NCBI GenBank assembly: GCA_036847185.1
Contig: DAIUAM010000004.1
Location: 1 to 64,000 of the forward strand
Direction: 5' to 3'
DNA length: 64,000 nt
Source of the DNA: UBA4738 sp002413305
GTDB lineage: Bacteria > Actinomycetota > UBA4738
The notes under the pieces are model-generated. The model had not been told where the DNA came from, made no database searches, and was given only the letters and a program-made list of their open reading frames with translations. The position numbers and the translations under genes are program-made. Shown piece by piece: positions 41,334 through 50,495 of the stretch. The first letter of the stretch is position 1. Every line of letters begins with the position of its first letter.

Positions 41334-44300
41334 GTGGCCGAGATGATCTGCGATCGCTGCGGCGCGGACCTCCCCGAGGGCGCCCGGTTCTGCCCCCGGT
41401 GTGGTGCCCCCGTGTCCATCGCCACCACCGAGGAACGCAAGGTGGTGACCGTGCTGTTCGCCGACCTCGCCGCGTCCACCGAGCTCGCCGCCAGCCTGGA
41501 CGCCGAACGGTTCCGAGAGGTCATCGCCGAGTTCTTCCGGATGGCCTCCTCCGAGCTCCTCTCGCTCCGGGGACGCGCGGAGAAGTTCGTGGGCGACGCG
41601 GTGATGGCGGTGTTCGGCATGCCGCACGCCCACGAGGACGACGCGCTGCGCGCGGTCCGGGCGGGCCTGATCATCCGGGACCAGACCGCCCGGCTCGGGG
41701 AGGCCCTGAACCTCCGGGTCCCGCTCAGCGTCCGGGTCGGCGTCAACTCCGGCGCGGTCGCCACGGGGTCCGGGCTGGGCGACCAGTTCTTCGTCTCCGG
41801 CGCCGCCGTCAACCTCGCCGCTCGATTGCAGGAGGCCGCCGCCCCCGGCGAGGTGCTGGTCGGCGAGACCACCTGGCAGCTCGCGCGGCACGCCGTCGCG
41901 TTCGGACCGGAGCGGCTGGTTCCGGCCCGGGGATTCGCCGAGGAGGTCCCCGCCTGGCCGGTGGAGTCCCTCTCGCCCCGGTCCTCGCGGCGAACGATCC
42001 CACTGGTCGACCGCCGCCGGGAGTTGGCCCTGTTGACCGAGACCTACGAGCGGGCCCGGGAGAGCCCCCGGGCCCACATGGTCACCATCCTCGGTGAGCC
42101 GGGCATCGGCAAGACCCGCCTGGTCGACGAGTTCGTCGCCCTCCTCCCAGAAGAGGTCAAGGTCCTGGCCGGCCGGACCAGCGAGTTCGAAGAGGAGCCC
42201 ACGTTCGCCCCCATCGCCGAGATGATCCGGCGGGTCCTGGACGTCGAACGCAACGCGCCCATCACCGTGCTCCGGCAGAAGCTCCACGACGTGGTCGAGG
42301 GGTGCTGCGACGTCACGGAGGTCGAGCAGGTCACGGCGCGGCTCGGGCTGGCGCTGGGCCTGGGCGAGCCCGCCCGGGAGGGCCAGCGGTTCCGGGCGGC
42401 CGAGATCCGGGCCGGCTTCCTCGCCTTCCTGCAGGGTTACGCGCACGGCGACCCGGTGGTGCTGGTCTTCGACGACCTCCACCACGCGCGGCCCGCGCTG
42501 TTCGACCTGGTCGAACAGACCGTGCGGGAGTCCCGGCGGACACCGCTCATGGTTGTGGGGATCGCCCGCGACGAGCTCTTGGAGGCGCGGCCGGGGTGGG
42601 GCGGCGGCCTGCCCGACTCGTTCACCATCCGGCTCGAACCGTTCGCCATGCGGGAGGCCACGGAGCTGGCCGTCGCCGCCGGGGAGGCGCTGGACGAGGC
42701 CCTCGCGGCCCGGATCGCGGCCCAAGCCGGCGGCAACCCGTTCTTCATCGTGGAGACCACCGGCATGCTGCTCGACCAGCACGAAGAGCACCTCACCGGC
42801 GCCCTGCACAGCCACCTACTGCCGCCCACCGTGCAGGCGGTGGTGGCCAGCCGCATCGACCACCTTCCGGAGGACGCCCGCGACCTGATCCGCAAGGCGA
42901 GCGTGTTCTCGAAGTCCACGTTCCACGTGTCGGAGCTCGCCTACATCGCGGATCCGCGTGAGGAGCTGCTGCACGTCCTGGAGGAGGCCGAGCTGATCGT
43001 CCCCGACCCGGACCGGCCGGGCGTGTGGCGGTTCCGGCACGACATGCTCCGCGACGTCGCGTACGAGAGCCTCCCCAAGCGGGAACGCCAGCGCCTGCAC
43101 CTCCTGGTCGCCGAAGGGCTGGAGCGGGACGAACCCGGGCGATACCCGAGGGTGATCGCCTACCACCTGGCCCAGGCGGCGCAGGCCGCGCTCGACCTCG
43201 ACCCGAAGGACCGGACCCTGGCCGACCGGGCCATCCAGGCGCTGACCAGGGCCGGCGACCTGGCGCGATGGCGGATGGAGTCGGGCACCGCCTCCGAGAT
43301 CTACGAGCAGGCACTGGTCCTGGCGGGGCCCGAGGAGGACTGGGGAGTTCGGGAAGCCCGGATCCTGGCCTCCCTCGGGGAGTCGCGGTACTGGCGCGGG
43401 GAGTACGAGGAGGCCTTCGACGTCCTCAACCGGGCCCTGGACCTCGCCGACGGCGACGCGTGGACCCGGGCGATGGCCTGCCGGTTCCTGGGCGACATCT
43501 GGCTGAACGTGCGGGAAGACCTCGACCGGGCTACCTTGCTGTTCGACCAGGCCATGGAGGCCGCCCGCGAGCTGGACGACCCATGGGTCATCGCGCGCGT
43601 CCTGCTCATGGCCGGGTGGGCGCCCTACTGGCGGGACGACCTGGCCGGCGCGCGGGCGATGTTCGAGGAGGCGCTGCGGATCGCCCGGGACAACCCTGAG
43701 GGCGACCGGTGGGGGCAAGCCCGGGCGCTGACCTCGTTGACGTCGGTGATCTCGCCGGTGGGGGACGAGGTGGAGTGCCTGGAGCTGGGACGCCGGGCCC
43801 TGGCGCTGGGCCGGGAGATGAACGACCCGTTCACGATCGCGGTGGCCCAGCAGAACGTGGGCAACTCGTTCCGCCGGATGTGGGAGCTGGACCAGTCGCT
43901 GCCCGCCTTCGACGAGTCAGTCCGGATCTTCCGGGACATCGGCGCTCGGTGGGAGCTGGCCAGCGTGCTGGGGGACCGGGCCATGGTGTTCCGATACCTG
44001 GGACGGCTGATGGAGGCGGAAAGGGACCTCCGGGAGGCCCTCGACCTGTGCCGGCGGCTGCATGAGCGGAGCCTCATCTCGTGGACCGCCGCCGAGCTGG
44101 CTCGGGTCCTGCTGGGTCGCGGAGATCGGGTGGCGGCGCGGCAGGTACTGGAGGACCCATCGATCATGCCGGTCACCACCGACATCGGGACCCGGGTCAC
44201 CGCATCGGTGGTCGAGTCCCTCCTGGCCCTGGCCGAAGGGGACCGCGACCGGGCGCTCCGCCTCGCCCAGGAGGCCCTGGCTCAGGAGCGCTCCGAGGTC

Positions 44301-44477
44301 TGGCCGAACCCGGTGGCCTCGCGCGTGTGGTGGGTGGGGAGGCTGTTCGGGCCGGAAGCGGTAGGCGGGGAAGGGGAGATGGAGGCGGCCCGGGCGACGC
44401 TGGAGGCGGCCCATTGGATCGCCGCGCTGAAGGAGCCCGAGCTGGTCCTGGGCAGCCAGGCACCCGCCCCGGCGTGA
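41334..44477 (+). CDS. Adenylate cyclase-AAA-TPR regulator with zinc ribbon
   Basis: A 1047-residue multidomain protein. Residues 1-25 form a zinc ribbon (CDRCGADLPEGARFCPRCG). A class III cyclase domain follows (about 35-190), with metal-binding Asp residues in TVLFADLAASTEL and KFVGDAVMAVFG and the transition-state Asn/Arg in VNLAARLQE, so it may be active. An AAA/NACHT-like ATPase comes next (Walker A GEPGIGKTRLVDEF near 255, Walker B VVLVFDDLHHA near 378), and the C-terminal 450 residues are TPR-like helical repeats. The GTG start is 6 nt after TATGCT. Such proteins integrate protein or ligand signals into cAMP or transcription. No partner is evident. Confidence 0.88.
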   Translation: MAEMICDRCGADLPEGARFCPRCGAPVSIATTEERKVVTVLFADLAASTELAASLDAERFREVIAEFFRMASSELLSLRGRAEKFVGDAVMAVFGMPHAHEDDALRAVRAGLIIRDQTARLGEALNLRVPLSVRVGVNSGAVATGSGLGDQFFVSGAAVNLAARLQEAAAPGEVLVGETTWQLARHAVAFGPERLVPARGFAEEVPAWPVESLSPRSSRRTIPLVDRRRELALLTETYERARESPRAHMVTILGEPGIGKTRLVDEFVALLPEEVKVLAGRTSEFEEEPTFAPIAEMIRRVLDVERNAPITVLRQKLHDVVEGCCDVTEVEQVTARLGLALGLGEPAREGQRFRAAEIRAGFLAFLQGYAHGDPVVLVFDDLHHARPALFDLVEQTVRESRRTPLMVVGIARDELLEARPGWGGGLPDSFTIRLEPFAMREATELAVAAGEALDEALAARIAAQAGGNPFFIVETTGMLLDQHEEHLTGALHSHLLPPTVQAVVASRIDHLPEDARDLIRKASVFSKSTFHVSELAYIADPREELLHVLEEAELIVPDPDRPGVWRFRHDMLRDVAYESLPKRERQRLHLLVAEGLERDEPGRYPRVIAYHLAQAAQAALDLDPKDRTLADRAIQALTRAGDLARWRMESGTASEIYEQALVLAGPEEDWGVREARILASLGESRYWRGEYEEAFDVLNRALDLADGDAWTRAMACRFLGDIWLNVREDLDRATLLFDQAMEAARELDDPWVIARVLLMAGWAPYWRDDLAGARAMFEEALRIARDNPEGDRWGQARALTSLTSVISPVGDEVECLELGRRALALGREMNDPFTIAVAQQNVGNSFRRMWELDQSLPAFDESVRIFRDIGARWELASVLGDRAMVFRYLGRLMEAERDLREALDLCRRLHERSLISWTAAELARVLLGRGDRVAARQVLEDPSIMPVTTDIGTRVTASVVESLLALAEGDRDRALRLAQEALAQERSEVWPNPVASRVWWVGRLFGPEAVGGEGEMEAARATLEAAHWIAALKEPELVLGSQAPAPA

Positions 44478-45034
44478 TGGCGAACCACCCGCCGGAGCAC
44501 GTGGCCAGCGTGGCCTGGCGGCGGCTGGACCATCCCGCCACCGAGTACTGCTCGCTGTGGGAGGCGGGCGAGCTGGGGTGGGCGGTGGACGGCGTGGTGG
44601 TCGGCGCCCTGGACGGCGCACCGTACCGCATCGTGTACCAGATCCACTGCGCCCCGGACTGGCGGACCGAGCGGTTCGCCCTGCGCCTGGACCGCGGCGA
44701 CCGGGCCGAGACGCTCGAGCTCTCACGGGCGGAGAGCGTCGAATTCGCAGGGCGCCTGGACGCCGACTTGGGCTTCAGCCCTTCGACCAACACGCTGCCG
44801 GTCCGGCGTCTGGGGCTCCCGGTGGGCGGATCGGCGGAGATCGAAGCCGCGTGGGTCCGGTTCCCGGAGCTGGACGTCCTGCCGCTCCGCCAGCGTTACA
44901 CGCGCCTCGCCGACCGGACCTACCGGTACGAGAGCCTGGACAGCGGATTCGCCCGCGACCTGTCGGTGGACGAGCACGGGCTGGTGGTCGACTACGCCGG
45001 CCTGTGGGAACGCATCGGCGGGGTTGGCGAGTAA
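44477..45034 (+). CDS. Putative glycolipid-binding domain protein
   Basis: A 185-residue soluble protein resembling the putative glycolipid-binding family (PF06475): VAWRRLDHPATEYCSLWE at the N-terminus, VYQIHCAPDWRTERF, a central STNTLPVRRLGLPVG segment, and LRQRYTRLADRTYRYES with the closing VDEHGLVVDYAGLWERI. The family fold is a single beta-barrel domain; the ligand has not been defined for most members. The ATG shares one base with the stop of the cyclase gene (TGATG), implying coupled translation. No signal peptide is present. Confidence 0.78.
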   Translation: MANHPPEHVASVAWRRLDHPATEYCSLWEAGELGWAVDGVVVGALDGAPYRIVYQIHCAPDWRTERFALRLDRGDRAETLELSRAESVEFAGRLDADLGFSPSTNTLPVRRLGLPVGGSAEIEAAWVRFPELDVLPLRQRYTRLADRTYRYESLDSGFARDLSVDEHGLVVDYAGLWERIGGVGE

Positions 45035-45044
45035 CCTTCGAGCC

Positions 45045-46217
45045 ATGGACTTCGACCTCACCCGGGAGCAGGAGGAGTTCCGCAAGGCGGTGCGCGAGTT
45101 CGCCGAAGAGGTCATCGCGCCCCGGGCGGAGGAGATGGACCGGCTGGAGGAGCTCCCCGTCGACATCGTGAAACAGATGGGCCAGATGGGGTTGTTCGGC
45201 CTGCCCTTCCCCGAGGAGTATGGGGGCCAGGGTGCCGACTTCCTGACGTTCTCCATCGCCGTCGAAGAGATCGCCCGGATCGATTCGTCGATGGCCATCA
45301 CGCTGGAGGCCGGCGTGGGTCTCGGGGCCAACCCGATCTACCACTTCGGGACCGAGGACCAGAAGCAGCGCTGGCTGGTCCCGATGTGCCGCGGCGAGAT
45401 GCTGGGGGCGTTCGGCCTGACCGAGCCCGGCGGCGGATCGGATGCCGGTTCGACCAAGACGAGCGCCAGGCTGGAGAGCGGCGAGTGGGTGATCAACGGC
45501 TCGAAGTCGTTCATCACGAACTCGGGCACGGAGATCACCGGGCTCTGCACGGTGACGGCGGTGACGGGCATCGCGCCGGGAGGGCACAAGGAGATCAGCG
45601 CGATCATCGTGCCGGCGGGCACCGCCGGGTTCGAGGTGGGCGCGTCGTACCGGAAGGTCGGATGGCACGCCTCCGACACGCACGAGCTCGCGTTCAACGA
45701 CTGCCGTGTGCCCGAGGCGAACCTGGTCGGCGAACGCGGGAAGGGGTACGCGCAGTTCCTGCAGACGCTCGACGACGGGCGGATCGCGGTGGCCGCGCTG
45801 GGGACCGGGCTGGCCCAGGGCTGTCTGGACGAATGCCTGAAGTACTCGAAGGAGCGTCACGCGTTCGGCCGGCCGATCGGTTCGTTCCAGGCGCTGCAGT
45901 TCAAGATCGCGGACATGAAGGTGGCGGTGGAGAACGCGCGGATGGCGACCTATCGGGCGGCGTGGCTCCGCGACCGGGGCCGTCCCTACAAGGCCGAAGC
46001 CGCCAGAGCCAAGCTGTACGCCAGCGAGATCGCGGTCACGTGCGCCCGCGAGGCCGTCCAGATCCACGGGGCGTACGGCTACATGGAGGACTTCCCGGTG
46101 GCCCGCTACTACCGCGACTCGAAGGTGCTGGAGATCGGTGAGGGGACCAGCGAGATCATGCGGTGGATCATCGCCCGGGACTTGGGCCTGCCGGAGGCTC
46201 CCGAGGCGCACGCGTAG
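45045..46217 (+). CDS. Acyl-CoA dehydrogenase
   Basis: A 390-residue flavin enzyme oxidising an acyl-CoA to the trans-2-enoyl-CoA. The N-terminal helical domain starts FDLTREQEEFRKAVREF. The FAD/substrate motif is GAFGLTEPGGGSDAGSTKT near residue 130, RHAFGRPIGSFQALQFKIADM lies near 275, and the C-terminal HGAYGYMEDFPVARYYRD with LEIGEGTSEIMR holds the usual catalytic Glu position. At 390 residues it is a standard short/branched-chain member; isovaleryl-CoA dehydrogenase would fit the nearby leucine cluster. It is shorter than methylsuccinyl-CoA dehydrogenases of the ethylmalonyl-CoA pathway. Its 3' end overlaps the convergent sigma factor gene by 50 bp. Confidence 0.9.
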   Translation: MDFDLTREQEEFRKAVREFAEEVIAPRAEEMDRLEELPVDIVKQMGQMGLFGLPFPEEYGGQGADFLTFSIAVEEIARIDSSMAITLEAGVGLGANPIYHFGTEDQKQRWLVPMCRGEMLGAFGLTEPGGGSDAGSTKTSARLESGEWVINGSKSFITNSGTEITGLCTVTAVTGIAPGGHKEISAIIVPAGTAGFEVGASYRKVGWHASDTHELAFNDCRVPEANLVGERGKGYAQFLQTLDDGRIAVAALGTGLAQGCLDECLKYSKERHAFGRPIGSFQALQFKIADMKVAVENARMATYRAAWLRDRGRPYKAEAARAKLYASEIAVTCAREAVQIHGAYGYMEDFPVARYYRDSKVLEIGEGTSEIMRWIIARDLGLPEAPEAHA

Positions 46218-47576
46218 GGCGCCGCCAAGCCTTACCTCCCCCGACCTCGTGCAGACGGGCCTGGAGGAACGAGACGTCGGCGGGGTTGGTGGCCAGGTCG
46301 ATCGCCCGACGGTAGGCCGACGCGGCCTCGTCGTACCGCTCCGCCCGGCGGAGCAGCGCGGCCCGGGACGAATGCAGCAGGGAGTAGCCGTCCAGCGCTC
46401 CCGACGCCGCCAGCTCGTCCATCATCTCCAGCCCCCGCGCGAGGTCGCCGGCCATCGCCACCGCCACCGCGCGATTGAGCTCCACCACCGGAGAGGGGGA
46501 GACGCGAGCAAGCATGCCGTACAGCGAGGCGATCCGTGCCCAGTTCGTGCCCGACGGCTCGACCGCCGAGGCGTGCGCGGCCGCGATCGACGCCTGCAGC
46601 TGGTACGGCCCAACCCGCCAGAACCTCGCCGAGCGGGCCACCAGGTGCAGGCCCTCCGCGATCTCCGCGCGGTCCCACACCGACCGGTCCTGCTCTCCAA
46701 CAGGACGATGGTGCCGTCGGCCGAGACACGGGCGTCCCGCCGGGAGTCCTGGAGCAGCATCAGCGCGAGCAGGCCGAGCGCCTCCGGTTCGTCCGGCATG
46801 AACTCGACGACGAACCGGCCCAACCGGATCGCCTCTCCGCACAGCTCCCGCCGGACGATGGAGGGGGACGACGTCGCCGAGTATCCCTCGTTGAACACCA
46901 GATACAGCACGGCCAACACCGACCGGAGCCGCTCGGGAAGGAGATGGTCCGCCGGCACGCGGAACGGGATGGCCGCCTCCCGGATCTTCCGCTTCGCCCG
47001 AACCAGCCGCTGGGCCATGGTCGGCACGGGGACCAGGAACGCCCGGGCGATCTCCTCCGTGGTGAGGCCGCCCAAGGACCGGAGGGTGAGTGCAACCTGT
47101 GCCTCGGGCGCCAGGGCCGGATGGCAGCAGGTGAAGATCAGCGTCAGCCGTTCGTCCGGGATCGCCGTCGCGCCGCCTTCCTCTCCGAGGCCTCTCGCGC
47201 CCACTGACCCGCGGGCATCGGTCGCGGACGCTTCTCGGGCCGCCTCCGCTTCGAGTTGCAGCCGCTTCTCCGCAAGGCGCTTCTCGCGCCGGAGCCTGTC
47301 GATGGCCCGGTTCCGGGCGGTCGTGGTGATCCACGCTCCGGGGTTGCGCGGCACCCCGATCGCGGGCCACCGTTCCAAGGCGATAGCGAATGCCTCCTGC
47401 ACGGCTTCCTCGGCCAGGTCGAAGTCGCCGAGTACCCGGATGAGTGTGGCCACCGATCGGCCCCACTCCTCACGGAAGACCCGCCCGACCAGCTCGGCTG
47501 CCGCGCTCGAGCCACCGTCCCCGCCGGCGCGGCCCGAAGCGCCGCCGGTCGGCGGGCGCCGTTCCTCCTCACGCAT
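46168..47576 (-). CDS. ECF42-type RNA polymerase sigma factor, frameshifted
   Basis: A sigma factor of the long ECF42 (DUF6596) type. The first frame encodes sigma2 (WGRSVATLIRVLGDFDLAEEAVQEAF), sigma4 (LGGLTTEEIARAFLVPVPTMAQRLVRAK) and the start of the C-terminal extension (LVFNEGYSATSS, ELCGEAIRLGRF), to about 46701. It then runs into Arg-rich nonsense, while the adjacent frame restores QDRSVWDRAEIAEGLHLV, GPYQLQASIAAAHA and ASLYGMLARVSPSPVVELNRAVAVAM. One base lost in GAG(G)AGCAGGAC would explain it. The TPR-like C-terminus is needed for ECF42 activity, so the break would probably inactivate it unless it is an assembly error. No anti-sigma gene is adjacent. Confidence 0.75.
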
Positions 47577-47870
47577 GTGGACGCACCTCGATCGCCCCGG
47601 GCACGCGGGCAGGATAACGAGTTTCTACGGATTGACTACTTGTGGGCTAGGCCGGATGGACTATCCAAAGTCACACCGAACGCTCTATTGCTACGGCGAG
47701 GGAGACTTAGGTACCGTTTGTTACCTCGATCGGGGTGATCGAGGGGGGACCAAATGGGCGAGGCACCAGGGATGAAGCGTCACCGCGGTTCGATCCGCGT
47801 TCGCTTGAGCTGTTCTTTCAGCACCTCCTGGTTGCGTACGCCCCGAGCAGGTAGGTAGAGGGGGATGTAC
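47577..47870 (+). other. Structured intergenic region / 5' leader of the DUF11 protein gene
   Basis: About 290 bp without a gene and less GC-rich at its left end. CCTCGATC-GGGGT-GATCGAGG (47724-47744) is a perfect 8-bp hairpin followed by a G6 run and ACCAAATGGG. CGCGG-TTCGAT-CCGCG (47784-47799) and GCTG-TTCTTT-CAGC (47809-47822) are smaller stems. The G-run with ACCAA and TGGG faintly recalls the c-di-AMP (ydaO) riboswitch core, but the conserved 3' segment of that class is not found. An unidentified leader RNA or operator array is possible. Confidence 0.4.
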
Positions 47871-49997
47871 ATGTCAGGTCAACGAAACGTCAAACGGATC
47901 CTCGTCGTGGTGGCGGTGCTGGCCGGGGTCGTGGTGCCCCTGCAGCCTCTGCTGGCGCATGCCGCCTTTGCCGGTGGAACCCCAGCGCTGTCCACCGACA
48001 AGCCCGACTACTCGCCCGAGGAGACGGTGCAGGTCGCCGGCGCAGGCTTCACGGCCGGCAGCTACGCCATCCCGATCCTTCGTCCGGATGGGACGATGGT
48101 CACCGGTGACGGCACGTTCACTGCCGGCTGGGATCTCACCACGGCCGATGGGTCCGGGGCCTTCTCGTATGCCTACCAGCTCGACGGGGTCCAGGGGACG
48201 TACGAGGTCAGGGCCTACCCGCCCGATTGGTCCGGAGACTGGACCCAGACGCCGATCACCTCGGTCACGTTCACCGACGCTCAGGCGAACCTCGACCAGT
48301 GCCGGAACGGCCCCCTCAGCGCCCCCGTTCAATGCACGGGCAGCGCCTGGGCGAATGGCGACTCACAGGCGACGCAAGCTCACTGGCGGGAGGGCGACTC
48401 GCTCCCGTACCGGATACGTCTGTCCAACCTCACCACGGGCACCCACACGCTCGGCATCCAGTGGGACACGACGAAGGGCGGCAAGCACGCCCTCGACTAC
48501 CTGACGAGCTACGACCGGACCGAGACCACCGCCGACCCCTGCTCGGGAGTGACCGGCTGCGCGACGGCCACCACCTTCCCGATCCCCGCCGACCCCAACG
48601 TGACGGTTCCCCAGGTTGCCGGGTCGTTCGCCTGCTTCAGTTGCACGATCACCGCGGCCTCGGCATATACGCTCTCCGGCACCTACGCGGGCGACAGCTC
48701 GACGTCGATCACCCTCACGTTCGACACCTCGGTGTCGACCCCAGTGATCGCCTGGGGCGGTCACATCGCGGCACAAGAGGACTGGGGTCTGGGGAACTCG
48801 GCGGGCTCGATCAACGGCTCGCCGTACCACACGGCGCTGCTCGATCTCGACGGCAAGGGTGGCAAGCAGGACCGAGGGCTCGCGGCCGCGGCGGTGCTGC
48901 CCGTCCCGTCGTCGATCACCACACAGGTGAGTAACTCGACGATCAACCCGGGCGACTCGGTGACCGATCTGGCCACGGTCACCGGCGCGACGATCACGCC
49001 GACCGGCACGGTGACGTTCTTCGCCTGCGGCCCGTCGGCGAGCCCCCCCGACTGCTCGACCGGAGGGGCGCAGGTCGGGACTCCCGTCACGCTGGTCGGG
49101 GGCCAGGCCACGTCGGATCCGTTCACCCCCGGCACGAGCGCGTCGGCCGACGGTACGTACTGCTTCCGCGCGGCGTACACGCCGGACCCCACGGCTCCCT
49201 ACTCGCCCAACACGGAGACGAACACCACGACGGAGTGCTTCACGCAGCTCGTCGCCGGTATCGCCATCGTGAAGACGGCCGACAAGAAGATCGTCTCGCC
49301 GACCGATCAGATCGGGTTCAAGATCAAGGTGACCAGCACGGGGCCGGGCGACGCCTACGACGTGATGCTGAACGATCCGCTGCCGACCAACGCCCAGGGG
49401 ATCTCCTGGTCGATCGCCGGTGGGACCGGGGCTGGTGACTGCCAGATCATCAGCGGTCCCATCCTGACCTGCGACTTCGGGACCATGTCGGCGGGCGCCA
49501 CCTTCACCGTTCACGTGGTGTCGCCCACCGGCATTCAGAGCCCGTGCGACCCGAACCTCCCGAACACGGCGACGGTGACCACGAGCAACGCCGGCAGCGC
49601 GCAGGCCAGGGCATACGTCAAACTGCTGTGCACGAAGGTGTCTCTCAGCCTCACGGCCGACTCTTCGGTCGCGACGGCCGGGGACACGATCGGATTCACT
49701 GGCGTGGTCAAGAGCTACGAGAAGGGTGCTGCCTACGGGGTGACGCTGACCGACACCCTGCCGGCGAATGGAGGACTGGTCTGGACGATCGACACGGTGA
49801 ATTCCGACGCCGGGTGCAGCATCTCCTCAGGTGTCCTCACCTGCTCTTGGGGAACGATCGGCACCCAACAGAGTCGTCGGGTCCACATCACGTCCCCGAC
49901 GTCCGGGGCCGTGATCGTCCACAACTCGGCGACCCTGACGAGCACGAACGCCGCGAATACGCCACTCACCGCCAGCAGGTCGATCCAGGTGGTGTAG
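47871..49997 (+). CDS. Large secreted DUF11/Ig-repeat surface protein
   Basis: A 708-residue exported protein. A signal peptide (RILVVVAVLAGVVVPLQPLLAHA) is followed by beta-rich domains: an Ig/macroglobulin-like module (TDKPDYSPEETVQVAGAGF), a Thr/Ser/Cys-rich centre, and two C-terminal DUF11 modules (VKTADKKIVSPTDQIGFKIKV and LTADSSVATAGDTIGFTGVV, each with a later NTATVTTSNA or NSATLTSTNA). Such repeats occur in adhesins and S-layer-like proteins. No LPXTG or membrane anchor is seen at the C-terminus. The ATG at 47871 is 6 nt from GAGGGGG; the ATG at 47865 touches it. It sits between the ECF42 and DGPF genes. Confidence 0.85.
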   Translation: MSGQRNVKRILVVVAVLAGVVVPLQPLLAHAAFAGGTPALSTDKPDYSPEETVQVAGAGFTAGSYAIPILRPDGTMVTGDGTFTAGWDLTTADGSGAFSYAYQLDGVQGTYEVRAYPPDWSGDWTQTPITSVTFTDAQANLDQCRNGPLSAPVQCTGSAWANGDSQATQAHWREGDSLPYRIRLSNLTTGTHTLGIQWDTTKGGKHALDYLTSYDRTETTADPCSGVTGCATATTFPIPADPNVTVPQVAGSFACFSCTITAASAYTLSGTYAGDSSTSITLTFDTSVSTPVIAWGGHIAAQEDWGLGNSAGSINGSPYHTALLDLDGKGGKQDRGLAAAAVLPVPSSITTQVSNSTINPGDSVTDLATVTGATITPTGTVTFFACGPSASPPDCSTGGAQVGTPVTLVGGQATSDPFTPGTSASADGTYCFRAAYTPDPTAPYSPNTETNTTTECFTQLVAGIAIVKTADKKIVSPTDQIGFKIKVTSTGPGDAYDVMLNDPLPTNAQGISWSIAGGTGAGDCQIISGPILTCDFGTMSAGATFTVHVVSPTGIQSPCDPNLPNTATVTTSNAGSAQARAYVKLLCTKVSLSLTADSSVATAGDTIGFTGVVKSYEKGAAYGVTLTDTLPANGGLVWTIDTVNSDAGCSISSGVLTCSWGTIGTQQSRRVHITSPTSGAVIVHNSATLTSTNAANTPLTASRSIQVV

Positions 49998-50033
49998 TCG
50001 TTGCGGGGCGCCGCGAGGCGCGACCGAAACCCA

Positions 50034-50066
50034 GGAAGGGGGCGCGGCATCCGCGCCCCCTTCCTT
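50034..50066. terminator. Bidirectional hairpin terminator
   Basis: AGGAAGGGGGCGCGG (50034-50048) and CCGCGCCCCCTTCCT (50052-50066) form a perfect 15-bp stem with a CAT loop. It lies 37 bp after the DUF11 gene stop and 14 bp before the DGPF gene stop, between convergent genes. There is no T tract, but the stem is the strongest in the window. Confidence 0.8.
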
Positions 50067-50079
50067 CCATGCTGGGTAC

Positions 50080-50442
50080 TCACGTGGGCTGGTCGCCCTC
50101 GTGCACCACGGGCCGGATCTCGATCGCCCCGTGCCGGGCGCCCGGGATCTTCGCAGCCATCTCGATCGCCTCGTCCATGTCCCTACATTCGAGCAGGAAG
50201 AACCCGCCGAGCTGTTCCTTCGTCTCCGCGAACGGTCCGTCGGTCACCAGCGTCTCGCCGTCCCGAACCCGGACCGTGGTGGCGGTCGTTGAGCTCTTCA
50301 GCTCGTCGCCGCCCCGCATCACCCCGCGCGCTTCGGCCTCCCGCGCGAACGTTTCGTACTCCCCGCGGGACGCCGCCCGCACCTCCTCAGGCACGTTCTC
50401 CCAGTCGCTCTCGTCCGCGTAGATCAACAGGGCGTACTGCAT
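50080..50442 (-). CDS. YCII/DGPF-domain protein
   Basis: A 120-residue DGPF (YCII-related) protein: MQYALLIYADESDWENVP at the N-terminus, then FAREAEARGVMRGGDELKSS, the family signature VTDGPFAETKEQLGGFFLLEC, and EAIEMAAKIPGARHGAIEIRPV. In actinobacteria DGPF proteins are the conserved partners of ECF42 sigma factors, whose gene here lies 2.5 kb away on the same strand. The molecular function is unknown. The ATG follows GGAGGCGGAGGG. A TGTCGA-N17-CGTC promoter lies upstream, matching the reported ECF42 target motif. Confidence 0.92.
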   Translation of the reverse strand: MQYALLIYADESDWENVPEEVRAASRGEYETFAREAEARGVMRGGDELKSSTTATTVRVRDGETLVTDGPFAETKEQLGGFFLLECRDMDEAIEMAAKIPGARHGAIEIRPVVHEGDQPT

Positions 50443-50495
50443 CCCTCCGCCTCCTCTTTCACCTCGACGCCTCTGGATCCGCCGCTCAGCCTATC

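Noticed and set aside
45045..46217. Acyl-CoA dehydrogenase as methylsuccinyl-CoA dehydrogenase
   Set aside because: Methylsuccinyl-CoA dehydrogenases are longer (about 550 residues) with an N-terminal extension. This 390-residue protein is a standard short/branched-chain member.
47690..47870. c-di-GMP-I or c-di-AMP riboswitch call
   Set aside because: Only isolated strings resemble these classes and the conserved cores (for example the 3' segment of ydaO) are missing, so I left it as an unidentified structured leader.
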